Of a DNA stretch of 64,000 nucleotides, positions 16,340-24,970 are shown one piece after another. A program made the position numbers and the translations under genes. How positions within the stretch are numbered: position 1 is the stretch's first letter; every line of letters starts with the position of its first letter. Below the pieces are notes generated by a model. That model was not told the origin of the DNA. It made no database searches and worked only from the letters and a program-made list of their open reading frames with translations. The stretch lies in NCBI GenBank assembly GCA_963825345.1, contig CAWGSQ010000002.1, positions 248,001 to 312,000 of the forward strand. The letters run 5' to 3'. This stretch comes from JACVRW01 sp963825345. GTDB lineage: Bacteria; Actinomycetota; Thermoleophilia; Solirubrobacterales; Thermoleophilaceae.

Positions 16340-16920
16340 GGCGGCGTCATGAAGGCGATCGCGGGGCCGAGCCCGGCCTCCGACCTCAGTGTGGCGATCC
16401 TACGGCCGGGCTGCACGGCATCGCGCGGCGTGCCGACCAGGTCGCCCAGCGCGGACGTGGTCCGCTCAAGGTCCTCGACCAGGAACGCGAGCCCCCAGAG
16501 CCGCGCCGGTCCGTCGGGGCTGCGAGCGACGCTCGTGCCCTCCGGGGCCTGCACCACCTCGAGGATCGGCTCGCCGATGCGAAAGAACGCCTGGCGGGTG
16601 GAGCCGCCGGGCGTCTCGCCCTCGCGGATGCGGCGCAGCTCGAAGCCCTCGCCGCGCAGCTCCTCCACGGTGCGATCGAGGTCCGGTGACATCAGCACCA
16701 CGTGATCGATCCGGACCACGCCGTTGGGGTGCGGCCCTGTCGCGGGCCGGTCGGGCTCTTCGCTGCCGAGCGTCCATCCCAGGATCCCTCGGCGCGGTCC
16801 CTTTCCCACCAGCCGCAGCAGCACGCTCGATACCCGGCACACGCCGTCCTCGACGTCGAAGCCGACCGCACTCCAGGCCTCGGGCTCGTCGGCGATCTCG
16901 AGCTGCTCGAGGGTCGGCAC
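16336..16920 (-). CDS. VOC/glyoxalase-superfamily protein
   Basis: The 194-residue protein contains a VOC-type half starting VVRIDHVVLMSPDLDRTVEEL and a second at LWGLAFLVEDLERTTSALGDLVG, the paired beta-alpha-beta pattern of the superfamily. The His in IDHVV and Glu in ILEVVQ fit metal ligands, but the full site is not certain. Substrate unknown. The next gene downstream overlaps by 4 nt. Confidence 0.8.
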   Translation of the reverse strand: MPTLEQLEIADEPEAWSAVGFDVEDGVCRVSSVLLRLVGKGPRRGILGWTLGSEEPDRPATGPHPNGVVRIDHVVLMSPDLDRTVEELRGEGFELRRIREGETPGGSTRQAFFRIGEPILEVVQAPEGTSVARSPDGPARLWGLAFLVEDLERTTSALGDLVGTPRDAVQPGRRIATLRSEAGLGPAIAFMTPP

Positions 16921-16946
16921 GCGCGGGACGCTATCCGGCGGGGGCG

Positions 16947-18443
16947 CTACTTCGACAGCTTGAGCTGGCCCGGTGGCGTGGCCTTGGGCGCCGCCAGAGG
17001 CGCGGGCTCGACCGCGGCCGCCGGCTTGCTGGCCGGTGGCGAGGCCTTACCTCGCTCCGCCGGGGCGCTCGAGCTCGGACCCCTCGGGCTGGGAGCCTTG
17101 GCCTGCTCGCGCGCCAGGGCCTTCGACTGACCACGCCCGCGCGGCTCGGCCGCGTTTGGCCTCTCCGTCCGCTTGACCTGGCCGAGCTTGCGGCCGTCGG
17201 CACCCGGCGCCTTCTCGCGTGCCGGCTTCGACCGATTTCCCGCGTTCGACTGGCCGTTCGAGCGCGCGGCGCTGCGCTCCGCGCCCCTGCGCCCGTGGCT
17301 GCGCTCGGCGCTCATGCGCCGCCCGCGATCGGAGGCGTGGGTCCCACGCTCGCTGTCGCCCGCGCCAGCCGGCGCATCGCGGTCACTCCGGTGCGGGGCG
17401 GCCGCCGGTGCGGCCGGATCGGACCCATTCACACGCTCGACCGCGGCCTCTCCCGCCACGACCCCGCTGCCCGCGAGCACCGCCACGAGCGCGACCTTCG
17501 CCACAGCCCCGGATCCGAGTGCCCCGCCGAGCGCCATGCCGCCGCCACCGGCGACCGCCGCGCCGGCCGCGCCTCCACCTGCCGCGGCCGCGGCGCCTCC
17601 GCCCGCGGCGCCTCCACCGATCCCGGCCGCAGACAGAACGCTCGACTTCAGACCCACCGACGGCACCACCGGCAGCGCGACGGCAAACATCTGGCGCTGA
17701 CGGCGCACCTGCTCGCGGTACTCGCTGCAACCGACGCAGTGGCGCACGTGGTGGCGCAGCTCGCTGCGGCGAAGCGAGCCGCCGCGCAGGTTCGCGAGCT
17801 GCTCGCGGATGGCGGCACACGGCGTCTCGCGCGCCTCCCGGCGCTCGATCAGCCCGCTGCGAGCACGGAACACGAGCGCCTTCACGCGCGCGACCTCGCA
17901 CCCGAGCACCCCCGCCACCTCCGCATGCGACAGGTCCGCGGCCTCGGCGAGCAGCAGAGCAGCGCGCTGTTCCTCGGGAAGCTCACGGAGATCGCCGAGC
18001 AGATCGCGCAGCTCGGAGCGGCGCTCGACCTGCTCGTGAAGCCCAATGGTCGGGATCTCCTCGAGCTCAGCGGTGGGCTCACGGCGCGCACGCAGGAGCG
18101 ACAGGCAGCGGTTGCGCGCGATCGTGTAGAGCCACGGCTTGAGCGCGATCTGGCGCTCACCGCCACGCTGGAGGTCGTTGAAGGCCGCTGCGAACGTGTG
18201 CTGGACGGCGTCCTCGGCCTCCTCGCGTGAACCGAGCATGTGCCTGCAGAACCCGAGGATGGCTCCGCCATGGCGTTCGAAGGCGACCTCGAAGGCCCGT
18301 TCGTTGCCGCGGCGGATCTGCTCGACGAGCCGCTCGTCGCCAGCAAGGGCGAGCAGCCGCTTCGAGCCGAACGTCCGGGCAGGCAGGCGCGCGGTGAGTG
18401 CATCACCCATGGGAACGCAATCGGCGCCAGAAGGTTCACCCAT
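16947..18443 (-). CDS. ECF sigma factor fused to zinc anti-sigma domain, membrane helix and low-complexity tail
   Basis: The 498-residue product from the ATG at 18443 begins as an ECF sigma factor: region 2 at about 35-115 (RAFEVAFERHGGAILGF, AEDAVQHTFAAAF, LKPWLYTIARNRCLSLL) and region 4 at about 150-200 (LPEEQRAALLLAEAADLSHAEVAGVLG). It runs straight into a zinc anti-sigma domain at about 205-250, with Cys209 and the His232-x3-Cys236-x2-Cys239 site (HHVRHCVGC). A Gly/Ala linker, one membrane helix near 316-333 (KVALVAVLAGSGVVAG) and an Arg/Ser/Ala/Pro-rich tail of about 160 residues follow, which would lie outside the cell. So sigma factor, its inhibitor and the sensor anchor are one chain. 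Confidence 0.85.
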   Translation of the reverse strand: MGEPSGADCVPMGDALTARLPARTFGSKRLLALAGDERLVEQIRRGNERAFEVAFERHGGAILGFCRHMLGSREEAEDAVQHTFAAAFNDLQRGGERQIALKPWLYTIARNRCLSLLRARREPTAELEEIPTIGLHEQVERRSELRDLLGDLRELPEEQRAALLLAEAADLSHAEVAGVLGCEVARVKALVFRARSGLIERREARETPCAAIREQLANLRGGSLRRSELRHHVRHCVGCSEYREQVRRQRQMFAVALPVVPSVGLKSSVLSAAGIGGGAAGGGAAAAAGGGAAGAAVAGGGGMALGGALGSGAVAKVALVAVLAGSGVVAGEAAVERVNGSDPAAPAAAPHRSDRDAPAGAGDSERGTHASDRGRRMSAERSHGRRGAERSAARSNGQSNAGNRSKPAREKAPGADGRKLGQVKRTERPNAAEPRGRGQSKALAREQAKAPSPRGPSSSAPAERGKASPPASKPAAAVEPAPLAAPKATPPGQLKLSK

Positions 18444-18458
18444 TACTCCCGAACCTTC
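18430..18458 (-). promoter_or_regulatory. Inverted repeat framing the ribosome site and start codon of the sigma fusion gene
   Basis: On the minus strand GAAGGTTC (18458-18451) and GAACCTTC (18437-18430) are perfectly complementary, and the 13-nt loop holds the GGGAG ribosome site and the ATG at 18443. In RNA this is an 8-bp hairpin presenting or hiding the start; in DNA it could be a dimer operator between the sigma gene and the divergent secreted-protein gene at 18484. Confidence 0.5.
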
Positions 18459-18483
18459 CCCGTGGACCTGCGTTTCAGGCCAC

Positions 18484-19038
18484 ATGAAGAAGATCACCGT
18501 AGCCATTGGACTGGCCCTGGCCCTCGCTCTACCGGCGGGAGCCATCGCCAAGCCACATCCGGATAAGGCCGACAAGCGCGCCGCGAAGGCGGAGTGCAAG
18601 ACGCTTCGAGGGAACACGGACGCCACTCGTGAGGCGTTCCGCACCCAGTTCCGCGGCTTCGCCGCCTGCGTGCGCAAGACCGCTGTCGAGGAGGCGCAGG
18701 AGGAGCAGGCCGCTCACACGAACGCCGCCAAGGAGTGCAAGGCGGAGCGGACGGCCGATCCGGCGAAGTTCGCCACCGACTACGGCACGAATGGGAACAA
18801 GCGCAACGCCTTCGGCAAGTGCGTCTCGAAGAAGGCCAAGGCGAAGGAGCACGCGGCCGACGAACAGGACGCCGAGGAGGCGGCCGAGTTCAAGAACGCC
18901 GCGAAGGAGTGCGACTCCGAGCGCACCGCCGATGCTGCGGCGTTCGCCGAGCAGTACGGCACCAACGAGAACAACCGCAATGCCTTCGGCAAGTGCGTGT
19001 CCTCGAAGGCCTCGGAGGACGACACCGAGACCTCATAG
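18484..19038 (+). CDS. Secreted Cys-containing repeat protein
   Basis: The 184-residue product has a signal peptide (ITVAIGLALALALPAGAIA). The mature part is charged and holds two copies of a unit of about 40 residues: NAAKECKAERTADPAKFATD with YGTNGNKRNAFGKCVSKKA, and NAAKECDSERTADAAAFAEQ with YGTNENNRNAFGKCVSSKA. Each copy has two cysteines likely to pair, and an earlier segment (AECKTLRG, AACVRKTA) may be a degraded third copy. No catalytic residues are seen. It is divergent from the sigma/anti-sigma fusion, which may control it. Function unknown. Confidence 0.75.
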   Translation: MKKITVAIGLALALALPAGAIAKPHPDKADKRAAKAECKTLRGNTDATREAFRTQFRGFAACVRKTAVEEAQEEQAAHTNAAKECKAERTADPAKFATDYGTNGNKRNAFGKCVSKKAKAKEHAADEQDAEEAAEFKNAAKECDSERTADAAAFAEQYGTNENNRNAFGKCVSSKASEDDTETS

Positions 19039-19043
19039 GTCGT

Positions 19044-19065
19044 GACGGCGCAAGGAAGCGCCGTC
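19044..19065 (+). terminator. Hairpin terminator after the secreted repeat-protein gene
   Basis: GACGGCGC and GCGCCGTC form a perfect 8-bp stem with the loop AAGGAA, starting 6 nt after the stop codon. There is no clear T-run after it, which is common for terminators in GC-rich actinobacteria. Confidence 0.55.
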
Positions 19066-19078
19066 CGTGGGTCAGGTG

Positions 19079-19100
19079 AGGGGTCCCTAACGGGGCCCCT
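19079..19100. terminator. GC-rich hairpin at the convergent gene end
   Basis: AGGGGTCCC and GGGGCCCCT pair over 9 bp with one G-T wobble around the loop TAAC. It overlaps the last codons of the S58 peptidase gene and lies 41 nt after the stop of the secreted repeat-protein gene, so it could stop transcription from both sides. Confidence 0.45.
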
Positions 19101-20166
19101 CGCCGCTTCTGGCGCCGCTCCTCGGCAGGCCGGTCCACTCCAGCAGCTCATAGGGAAACGCCTCCGCGCGGTTGCCGTCGCGGCCGTCCATCGCGCCCGC
19201 GGAGCAGAGTGAGTTCAGGACTGACTCCTGAACGACGTCGCCCGCGGCCTCGAACAGATTCCGCAGCGCCACGGAGTCGTCGCGCAGGAAGCTGAACTCG
19301 TCGCGATCGCGATCCACCCGATGCGGCACGGTCTGGGCGGTTGAGAACGAGATCACGTATTCGCCGCTGGAGTTGGTGGCGAAGCTGCCCGCTCGTCCGA
19401 GCCCGAATGCGCCCCGTGACGCGAGCCGCCGGAGCTGGCGCTCGGAGAGCGGCGCGTCCGTGGCCACGACGATCATGATCGAGCCGCCCTGAGCCGGTGG
19501 CTCCGCGCCTTCCTCGGGCAGCTCGGCGTCCGGGCCCACGAGCATCTGCAGGTCCCGCCTGGCGCCGTAGTTGGACACCACGAGGCAGCCGAGCACGTGG
19601 CCGTCCACGCTCCGCGAGGAGGTCCCCACGCCGGACTTGAAGCCGAAGCAGGTGGTCCCTGTGCCGGCGCCCACCGAGCCCTCGCTCGTCTCGTCGGTCG
19701 CCCCCGCGGCGATCGCCTCGAGGGCATGCTCGGGGCGCACCGCAAGCGCGCGGGCGTCGGAGAGCCAGCCGTCGAAGCACTCGCCCACGATCACGTTCAC
19801 CGTGTCGCGGTCGCGCGCGGCCCCGGGGTTGAGGTGGAGCACATGGCGCAGCCCTCCCTCCCACACCGGCCCCACCGAGAGGGTGTTGGTCAGGAGGAGC
19901 GGGCTCTCGATCGTGCCGAGCTCGACGAGCTGCGTGAGGCCCGTGGCCTTGCCGTACCCATTCACCACGTGGCAGCCGCCGAGCACCTTGTCCTCGTAGA
20001 GGTTGCCGGCGTGCGGGAGGATCGCCGTGACGCCCGTACGCAGACGCTCGCCCTCCACGATCGTGCGGTGGCCCACGCGCAGGCCCGGCACGTCGACGAG
20101 CGCGTTCAGCTCACCGGTCGGGAAGCGGCCGACCACATAACCGAGTTCACGAAGGCGCCTGCGCAT
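19087..20166 (-). CDS. P1/S58-family peptidase (DmpA-like aminopeptidase)
   Basis: The 359-residue protein matches the DmpA/L-aminopeptidase-D-esterase family along its length: DVPGLRVGH and GVTAILPHAG at the N-terminus, GFKSGVGTSSR in the middle, and GGSIMIVVATDAPLSERQL where family members cut themselves between Gly and Ser (here Gly228-Ser229), freeing the nucleophilic serine at the new N-terminus. The ESVLNSLCSAGAM segment near the C-terminus is also typical. Members release N-terminal residues from peptides, often with D- or beta-amino acids. No signal peptide. Confidence 0.9.
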   Translation of the reverse strand: MRRRLRELGYVVGRFPTGELNALVDVPGLRVGHRTIVEGERLRTGVTAILPHAGNLYEDKVLGGCHVVNGYGKATGLTQLVELGTIESPLLLTNTLSVGPVWEGGLRHVLHLNPGAARDRDTVNVIVGECFDGWLSDARALAVRPEHALEAIAAGATDETSEGSVGAGTGTTCFGFKSGVGTSSRSVDGHVLGCLVVSNYGARRDLQMLVGPDAELPEEGAEPPAQGGSIMIVVATDAPLSERQLRRLASRGAFGLGRAGSFATNSSGEYVISFSTAQTVPHRVDRDRDEFSFLRDDSVALRNLFEAAGDVVQESVLNSLCSAGAMDGRDGNRAEAFPYELLEWTGLPRSGARSGEGPR

Positions 20167-20273
20167 CCGGCGCGCAGCTTATGGCCCCTGGTCTAAACGC
20201 ACTTCTTACGAGTGAGAAGCGAAAAGCGGGGCACAAGACGGTCTGTCAATCCGAAGACGAGGGGAAGGAGCCC

Positions 20274-20342
20274 ATGTACATCGGTGTTGGAACAGTTCTG
20301 CTGATCCTGGTAATCGTCCTGCTGATCGCGTTCGTCTTCTAG
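20274..20342 (+). CDS. 22-residue membrane microprotein
   Basis: A GGGGAAGGAG ribosome site is followed by ATG and 22 codons: MYIGVGTVLLILVIVLLIAF then VF and TAG. The whole product is one hydrophobic helix with an outward MYIG start and no charged residues. Very short single-helix proteins of this kind occur in actinobacteria as small membrane subunits or regulators; no function can be assigned. The strong ribosome site is the main argument for its reality. It ends within the last 4 nt of the convergent protease gene. Confidence 0.6.
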   Translation: MYIGVGTVLLILVIVLLIAFVF

Positions 20343-21274
20343 CGACGCGTCGCGCGCACATGTGTGCGCGCGAGCGCACGTCGGCGGGCGGCGGCGCGCC
20401 GCTTCGCAGCACGACGCTTGGCGGCACGGCGCTTCGCGCGCTGGTTCCTCGCCACCGTCGTGCTGGTTGCGGTGCTCACGCCGCCCGCGGCGTTCGCCGC
20501 GATCCAGGGCCGTAGCGTGTCGTCCGCGACACGGCCGTACACGCCGGGCTTGCCCGCCCGAGCGCACCCCTCGCCGAAGCTCGTGGTGCCCACCACTCGG
20601 AGGGCGCCCGTCGATGCCCGTCCGAACATCGGGCCACCCGAGTCGCCCTGGCAGGTGTCGACGCCACCCTCGGGGAAGCCGGCACACACCATCGTGGCCG
20701 GATCGAAGTCGCTGTACGCGCCCGCGCAGTAGGCGTCGGTCGTGATCGGCACCTGCGCCTCCTGGAGATTGTCCGGGACGTCGCCGCCCTCCTCCGTCGC
20801 GCCCCACCCGACGATCGTCTCGAGGGTGCCGGCCGTCCAGATGCTGCGCTCGCCTGCGCCCGCCACCTGCGTGGGCGCCATGGTCGAGGTGCTCGAGAGC
20901 CGGAGCAGCGAGATGTCGTACCCGGAGGTGAGCAGGTAGTCGGGGTGCATCACGACCCGGCTGACGGTGCGCTTCTCACCATCGCTCTGCGTGACTCCGC
21001 CGACGCGCACGTTGATGAGCTGGGGCGGCCAGCTCGCGGGCGTCGCGACCGCGGCCCCCGTGACGCTGCTGCAGTGCCCGGCGCTGAGCACCCAGTCGGG
21101 CGTGATCAGCGTGCCGGTGCACAGGAACGGCCCGAACGTGATCTCGGCAACCGACGGATATTCGCCAGGACTCGCGTTCCCTCCGCCAACAACGGCGGAG
21201 GACGGAGCGGCGGCCGCACCAAGCAGCGCGGCGGCGGTCACGGACACGGCAAGAACCCGGCGAAAAGCGCTCAT
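20339..21274 (-). CDS. Secreted trypsin-like (S1A) serine protease
   Basis: From the ATG at 21274 the product is 311 residues: signal peptide (VLAVSVTAAALLGAAAAPSSA), the activation-site-like VVGGGNASPGEYP, and the S1A triad His (LSAGHCSS), Asp (GYDISLLRL) and Ser (DTCQGDSGGPMF). The Asp six residues before the catalytic Ser (the D of DTCQGDSG) suggests trypsin-like cleavage after Lys/Arg. Paired cysteines surround the His and Ser. The C-terminus is a very basic tail of KRRAA repeats, likely to bind acidic wall polymers. It is divergent from the P450 gene. Confidence 0.9.
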   Translation of the reverse strand: MSAFRRVLAVSVTAAALLGAAAAPSSAVVGGGNASPGEYPSVAEITFGPFLCTGTLITPDWVLSAGHCSSVTGAAVATPASWPPQLINVRVGGVTQSDGEKRTVSRVVMHPDYLLTSGYDISLLRLSSTSTMAPTQVAGAGERSIWTAGTLETIVGWGATEEGGDVPDNLQEAQVPITTDAYCAGAYSDFDPATMVCAGFPEGGVDTCQGDSGGPMFGRASTGALRVVGTTSFGEGCARAGKPGVYGRVADDTLRPWIAANAAGGVSTATSTTVARNQRAKRRAAKRRAAKRRAAARRRALARTHVRATRR

Positions 21275-21325
21275 GGGTGCTGGAACGCACTGCTGCGGCG
21301 AAACTTGCGGGGGCCAGGACCCCTC

Positions 21326-21341
21326 TGTGACATCCATCACA
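21326..21341. promoter_or_regulatory. Consensus CRP-type cAMP receptor protein site
   Basis: TGTGA-CATCCA-TCACA is an exact TGTGA-N6-TCACA match, the consensus shared by E. coli CRP and mycobacterial CRP. It lies in the 106-bp gap between the divergent protease and P450 genes, its centre about 47 nt before the P450 start and about 60 nt before the protease start. Two class III cyclases are encoded elsewhere in the window, but no CRP gene. Confidence 0.6.
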
Positions 21342-21380
21342 CATCGGTCACGCGAGTCTGGGGCCGGGTACATTGCGGCC

Positions 21381-22714
21381 ATGCCCGCTGGGCTTCCGCC
21401 AGGGCCGCGACTTCCCAAGACGCTTCAGACGCTTGGCTGGTGGACGCGCACGGTTCCGTTCCTCGAGCAGTGTCGAGCTCGCTATGGGAAGCGCTTCACG
21501 ATGCGGCTGGTGCAGTCGCCGCCGTTCGTGCACCTCGCGGATCCGGACGACGTGCGCGAGCTGTTCAAGGCGCCGCCAGAGGTGCTCCATCCGGGCGAGG
21601 GGGCGAAGGTCCTCGAGCCGGTGATCGGGGCGAACTCGGTGATCCTGCTCGACGAGGGCGCCCATCTCAGCCAGCGCAAGCTGATGCTCCCGGCCTTCCA
21701 CGGAGAGAAGATGCAGCGGCTCTCGGGTCTGATGGAGGAGGTCACCGAGGACGAGGTGGCGCGCTGGCCGCGCGACGAGCCGGTGGCCCTCCATCCCCGT
21801 CTTCAGGCCCTCACGCTCGAGATCATCCTGCGCGCGGTGTTCGGCCTCGAGGCCGGCGAGCGGCTCGACGCGTTGCGCGACCGCCTCACACGCATCCTCG
21901 AGTTCGGGGCGAAGCCGGCCTCGCTGATTCCCGCCTTCCAGCGCGGACGCACGTGGCGCGAGTTCGAGCGTCGCCGCGCGGAGGCCGACGCCGCTGATCT
22001 ACGAGACGATCGACGAGCGCCGCGGCGCGCACAACGGCGACGGCGGCAGCTACGGCGACGATGTGATGGCGATGCTGCTGGAGGCGCGCCACGAGGACGG
22101 CTCGCCGATGGCGCCCGTCGAGCTGCGCGACGAGCTGATGACGTTGCTGGTGGCCGGGCACGAGACCACCGCCTCGGAGCTCGCCTGGGCGTTCGAGCGG
22201 CTTGCGAGGACTCCGGCCGTGGCCGCCCGGCTCGTGCGAGGAGATCGACTCAGGCGACGGCGACGCCTACCTGACCGCAACGGTGCAGGAGACGCTCCGC
22301 CACCGCCCGGTGCTCCCGAACGCCGCGCCGCGGCTCACGATGGAGCCGGTCGAGATCGGCGGCTGGACCTATCCCGAGGGCGTGTGCCTGCTCCCGGACG
22401 CCTACCTGATCCACCACGACCCGGAGATCTATCCCGACCCCTACGCCTTCAAGCCCGAGCGCTTCCTCGACGAGGCACCCGGCACCTACACATGGATCCC
22501 CTTCGGCGGCGGGCGCCGCCGCTGCCTCGGCGCGAGCTTCGCCCAGCTCGAGATGAAGATCGTGCTGCGCGCCGTCCTCGGATCGAGCGAGCTGGCGCCG
22601 GCCGAGCCCGGCCAGGAGCACGGGCGCCGGCGCAGCATCACGCTGAGCCCGGGCGCGGGAGCCCGCGCGATCCTGCGCGCACGGCGGCCGGCGCAGATGC
22701 CGGCGGCGGCTTAG
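21381..22714 (+). pseudogene. Cytochrome P450, interrupted by two apparent +1 frameshifts
   Basis: Three frames together make one full P450 of about 443 residues. From MPAGLPPGPRLPKT the first frame runs to about 21995; dropping one base there restores EADALIYETIDERR. The second frame holds the I-helix LLVAGHETTASELAW and runs to about 22233; dropping one base restores VEEIDSGDGDAYL. The third holds the ExxR motif (ETLRHRP) and the haem-binding loop FGGGRRRCLGASFAQLE. Apart from the two shifts nothing is missing, so the gene may be intact in the organism. It would be a soluble mono-oxygenase needing a ferredoxin; the 3Fe-4S ferredoxin at 2995 is a possible partner. A consensus CRP site lies upstream. 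Confidence 0.85.
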
Positions 22715-22744
22715 GCCGCTCGAACGGCAGCATTTGAGGACATC

Positions 22745-22787
22745 GACCGTCCTGCTTAGACCACCGTATGGGTAGTCCAAGCAGGAC
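22745..22787. repeat. Palindromic repeat, copy 1 (GACCGTCC-N31-GGAC)
   Basis: GACCGTCC, 31 nt, then GGAC. The inner part extends the stem: GTCCTGCTT pairs perfectly with AAGCAGGAC (22749-22757 with 22779-22787), then GACCACC with GGTAGTC (one mismatch) around GTATG. It lies between the P450 and cyclopropane-synthase genes. Two related units stand in tandem at 35248-35349, and the inner sequence TAGGTAGTCC(A) is shared with one of them. Confidence 0.65.
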
Positions 22788-22841
22788 AGCCCCCGCGAAT
22801 TAACTCGTTCCGGGCCGCCATGACGCTACCTTGCCCATCCC

Positions 22842-24057
22842 ATGCTCTCTAACACCCAACCCTTCATCGACGAACTGGAGCGTGCGCTCCCGTCGCGCCC
22901 CTTCGCCGTGGAGTTCTGGGACGGCACCCGGACTCGCCTCCACGAACGGCGGTGGGCCCACGTTCAGCGTGCGCTCCCCGGAGGCGCTCGCGCACGCGCT
23001 GCGGGCCCCCGGGCAGCTCGGCCTCGGGTCGCGCGTACGTGTCCGGCGAGCTGGCTGTGGACGATCTCGACGAGGTGCTCGAGCTGCTCGACAGCTGGGA
23101 GCCGCCGCCGCTCGACCGCCGCGCCCAGGCGCGCCTCGCCGTCGCCGCGGTTCGCGCCACCGGCCTGGTCCGCCCGCCCGCCGTCCCGAGGACGGAGCTC
23201 CGCCCGCGCGGCCGCCGCCACAGCCCCGAGCGCGACGCCCGCTCGGTGCGCCACCACTACGACGTGTCGAACGACTTCTTCCGGCTCATGCTCGGCGAGT
23301 CGATGACCTACAGCTGCGCACTGTTCTCACGGGGCGCAACCACGCTCGAGGAAGCTCAGGAGGCCAAGCTGGAGCTGGTCTGCACGAAGCTCGCGCTGAG
23401 CCCCGGGCAGCGCGTGCTCGACATCGGCTGCGGCTGGGGCAGCTTCGCCCTCCACGCCGCGGCGAACCACGGCGTGCACGTAATGGGCATCACGCTCTCG
23501 GAGCCGCAGGCCGCGCTCGCGCGCCAGCGCGCCGAGGAGCGCGGCCTCGCCGACCGCGTGGACATCCGCGTGATGGACTACCGCGACCTCGGCGGCGAGC
23601 CCTTCGACGCGGTGGCGAGCATCGGCATGGTCGAGCACGTGGGCTCTGCACCAGATCGACGTCTACGCGCGCCAGGTGGCGCGGCTCGTGAAGCCCGGCG
23701 GGCGCGTGCTGAACCACGGCATCGCCCGTCTGCGCGTGGGCGATCCCGAGGCGGGACCGTTCTCGGAGCGCTACGTGTTCCCCGACGCCGCCCCGCTCCA
23801 CCTCTCACGCATCCAGCTCGCGCTCGAGCGCGCGGGGCTGGAGACCGAGCACGTGGAGGGCCTTCGCATCCGACTACGCGGAGACGCTCAGGCACTGGGC
23901 AGCGAACATCGACGACAACCTCGAGGAGGCCACCCGCCTGGCCGGCCCCGAGCGGATCCGCGTGTGGCGGCTCTACCTGCGCGCAGCGCGACGCGGCTTC
24001 GAGAGCGGCTTCACCTCGATCTACCAGGTGCGCGGCTCGCGCCCTGCCGCCAGCTAG
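22842..24057 (+). pseudogene. Cyclopropane-fatty-acyl-phospholipid synthase-like methyltransferase, four apparent +1 frameshifts
   Basis: Removing one base at each of about 22940, 23029, 23645 and 23866 gives a continuous protein of about 403 residues. The N-terminal part has SPEALAHALRAPGQLGLG and RAYVSGELAVDDLDEVLELL. The core is the SAM-binding family signature: HHYDVSNDFFRLMLGESMTY, then VLDIGCGWGSFALHAA and GITLSEPQ, and the C-terminal part reads ASDYAETLRHWAANIDDNLE. These enzymes add a methylene bridge to unsaturated lipid chains; a fatty-acid desaturase is encoded at 27588. All four shifts are single extra bases, and no domain is missing. Confidence 0.82.
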
Positions 24058-24900
24058 CCGCCGAGGGCCGCCACCAGCAGGTCGGACGCGCCCATCATCC
24101 CGCCGAGATTGGGATGCACCGGCGCGGCCGCATTGACGGGCGCTGCCGGCTCGACCCAGCGGATGGCCGGCGGCTGGCAGGCGTCGTGCCCGACGCTCGC
24201 CGCGTACCAGTCGATCAGCTCGGCGCCGGCGGCGGCCCCCTCGGTGGCGAGCATCGAGTTCAGCTCCACCTGCTTCGCGCGCACGTAGGGCACGTCGCCG
24301 TCGGTGATCGGCATCTGCGGCCAACAGCCGGGGCCGGAGTGCGGCAGGATCGCCGCGTAGTTCACGACCAGGATGCGCGCCGAGGGCGAGCGGTCCTTGA
24401 TGCCCTGGAGCACCGCGGCCACGAGAGGCGCCGCCGCCTGGATCCTTTCGCTGATCTCGTCGCGGCCGTTTACGACGTAGCGGTCCTGGCAGGGTGTGCC
24501 CTGGTTGGACTCGCTGAAGCAGTCCTCGGCGATGCCCGAAAAGCCGATGTCGTTGCCGCCGATCTGGAGCGTGACGATGTTCGTCGCCGCGGTGAGCCGA
24601 TCGAACTGCGGCGGGTTCGGGCCGTCGGGGTCGACGTTCTGCGGGTTCGTCATGTCCTCGGTCTCGGCGCCGCTGCAGCTGGCGTCCCTCAAGCGAGAGG
24701 CCGAGCTCTCGCGTGGCGAGGTTCGGGAAGTTGTTGTTCGACTTCAGGCAACCGAAGATCGGTACCTGCACCGGGATCACCGGGCCGGCGGTGTAGGAGT
24801 CGCCGAGCGCGACGTACTCCTGAGCCGCCGCAGCGCCCGGCGCCGCCAGCACCAGCATCGAGATGAATACGGCCACTAGCGCCCTGCCGCGCGTGATCAT
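24054..24900 (-). pseudogene. Secreted SGNH/GDSL hydrolase, one apparent +1 frameshift
   Basis: The first frame gives a signal peptide (RALVAVFISMLVLAAPGAAAA), block I EYVALGDSYTAGP and NNNFPNLATRELGL; skipping one base at about 24689 joins it to the second frame (RDASCSGAETEDM), which holds block III TLQIGGNDIGFS and the C-terminal His of block V (HPNLGGM). The total is about 281 residues. The pattern, including several cysteines, matches secreted actinobacterial SGNH lipases/esterases. The gene converges on the cyclopropane-synthase gene with a 4-nt overlap. An alternative GTG start lies two codons upstream. Confidence 0.82.
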
Positions 24901-24970
24901 TCGCACGTTGTTCCCAGGTCCCGTCGCCGGGTAACCGGAGAACCGGTCAATCCCCGGAAAGGAGATAACA

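Noticed and set aside
22745..22787. Simple rho-independent terminator of the P450 gene
   Set aside because: The stem could act so, but there is no T-run and the same 31-nt geometry recurs at 35248-35349, which a plain terminator does not explain.
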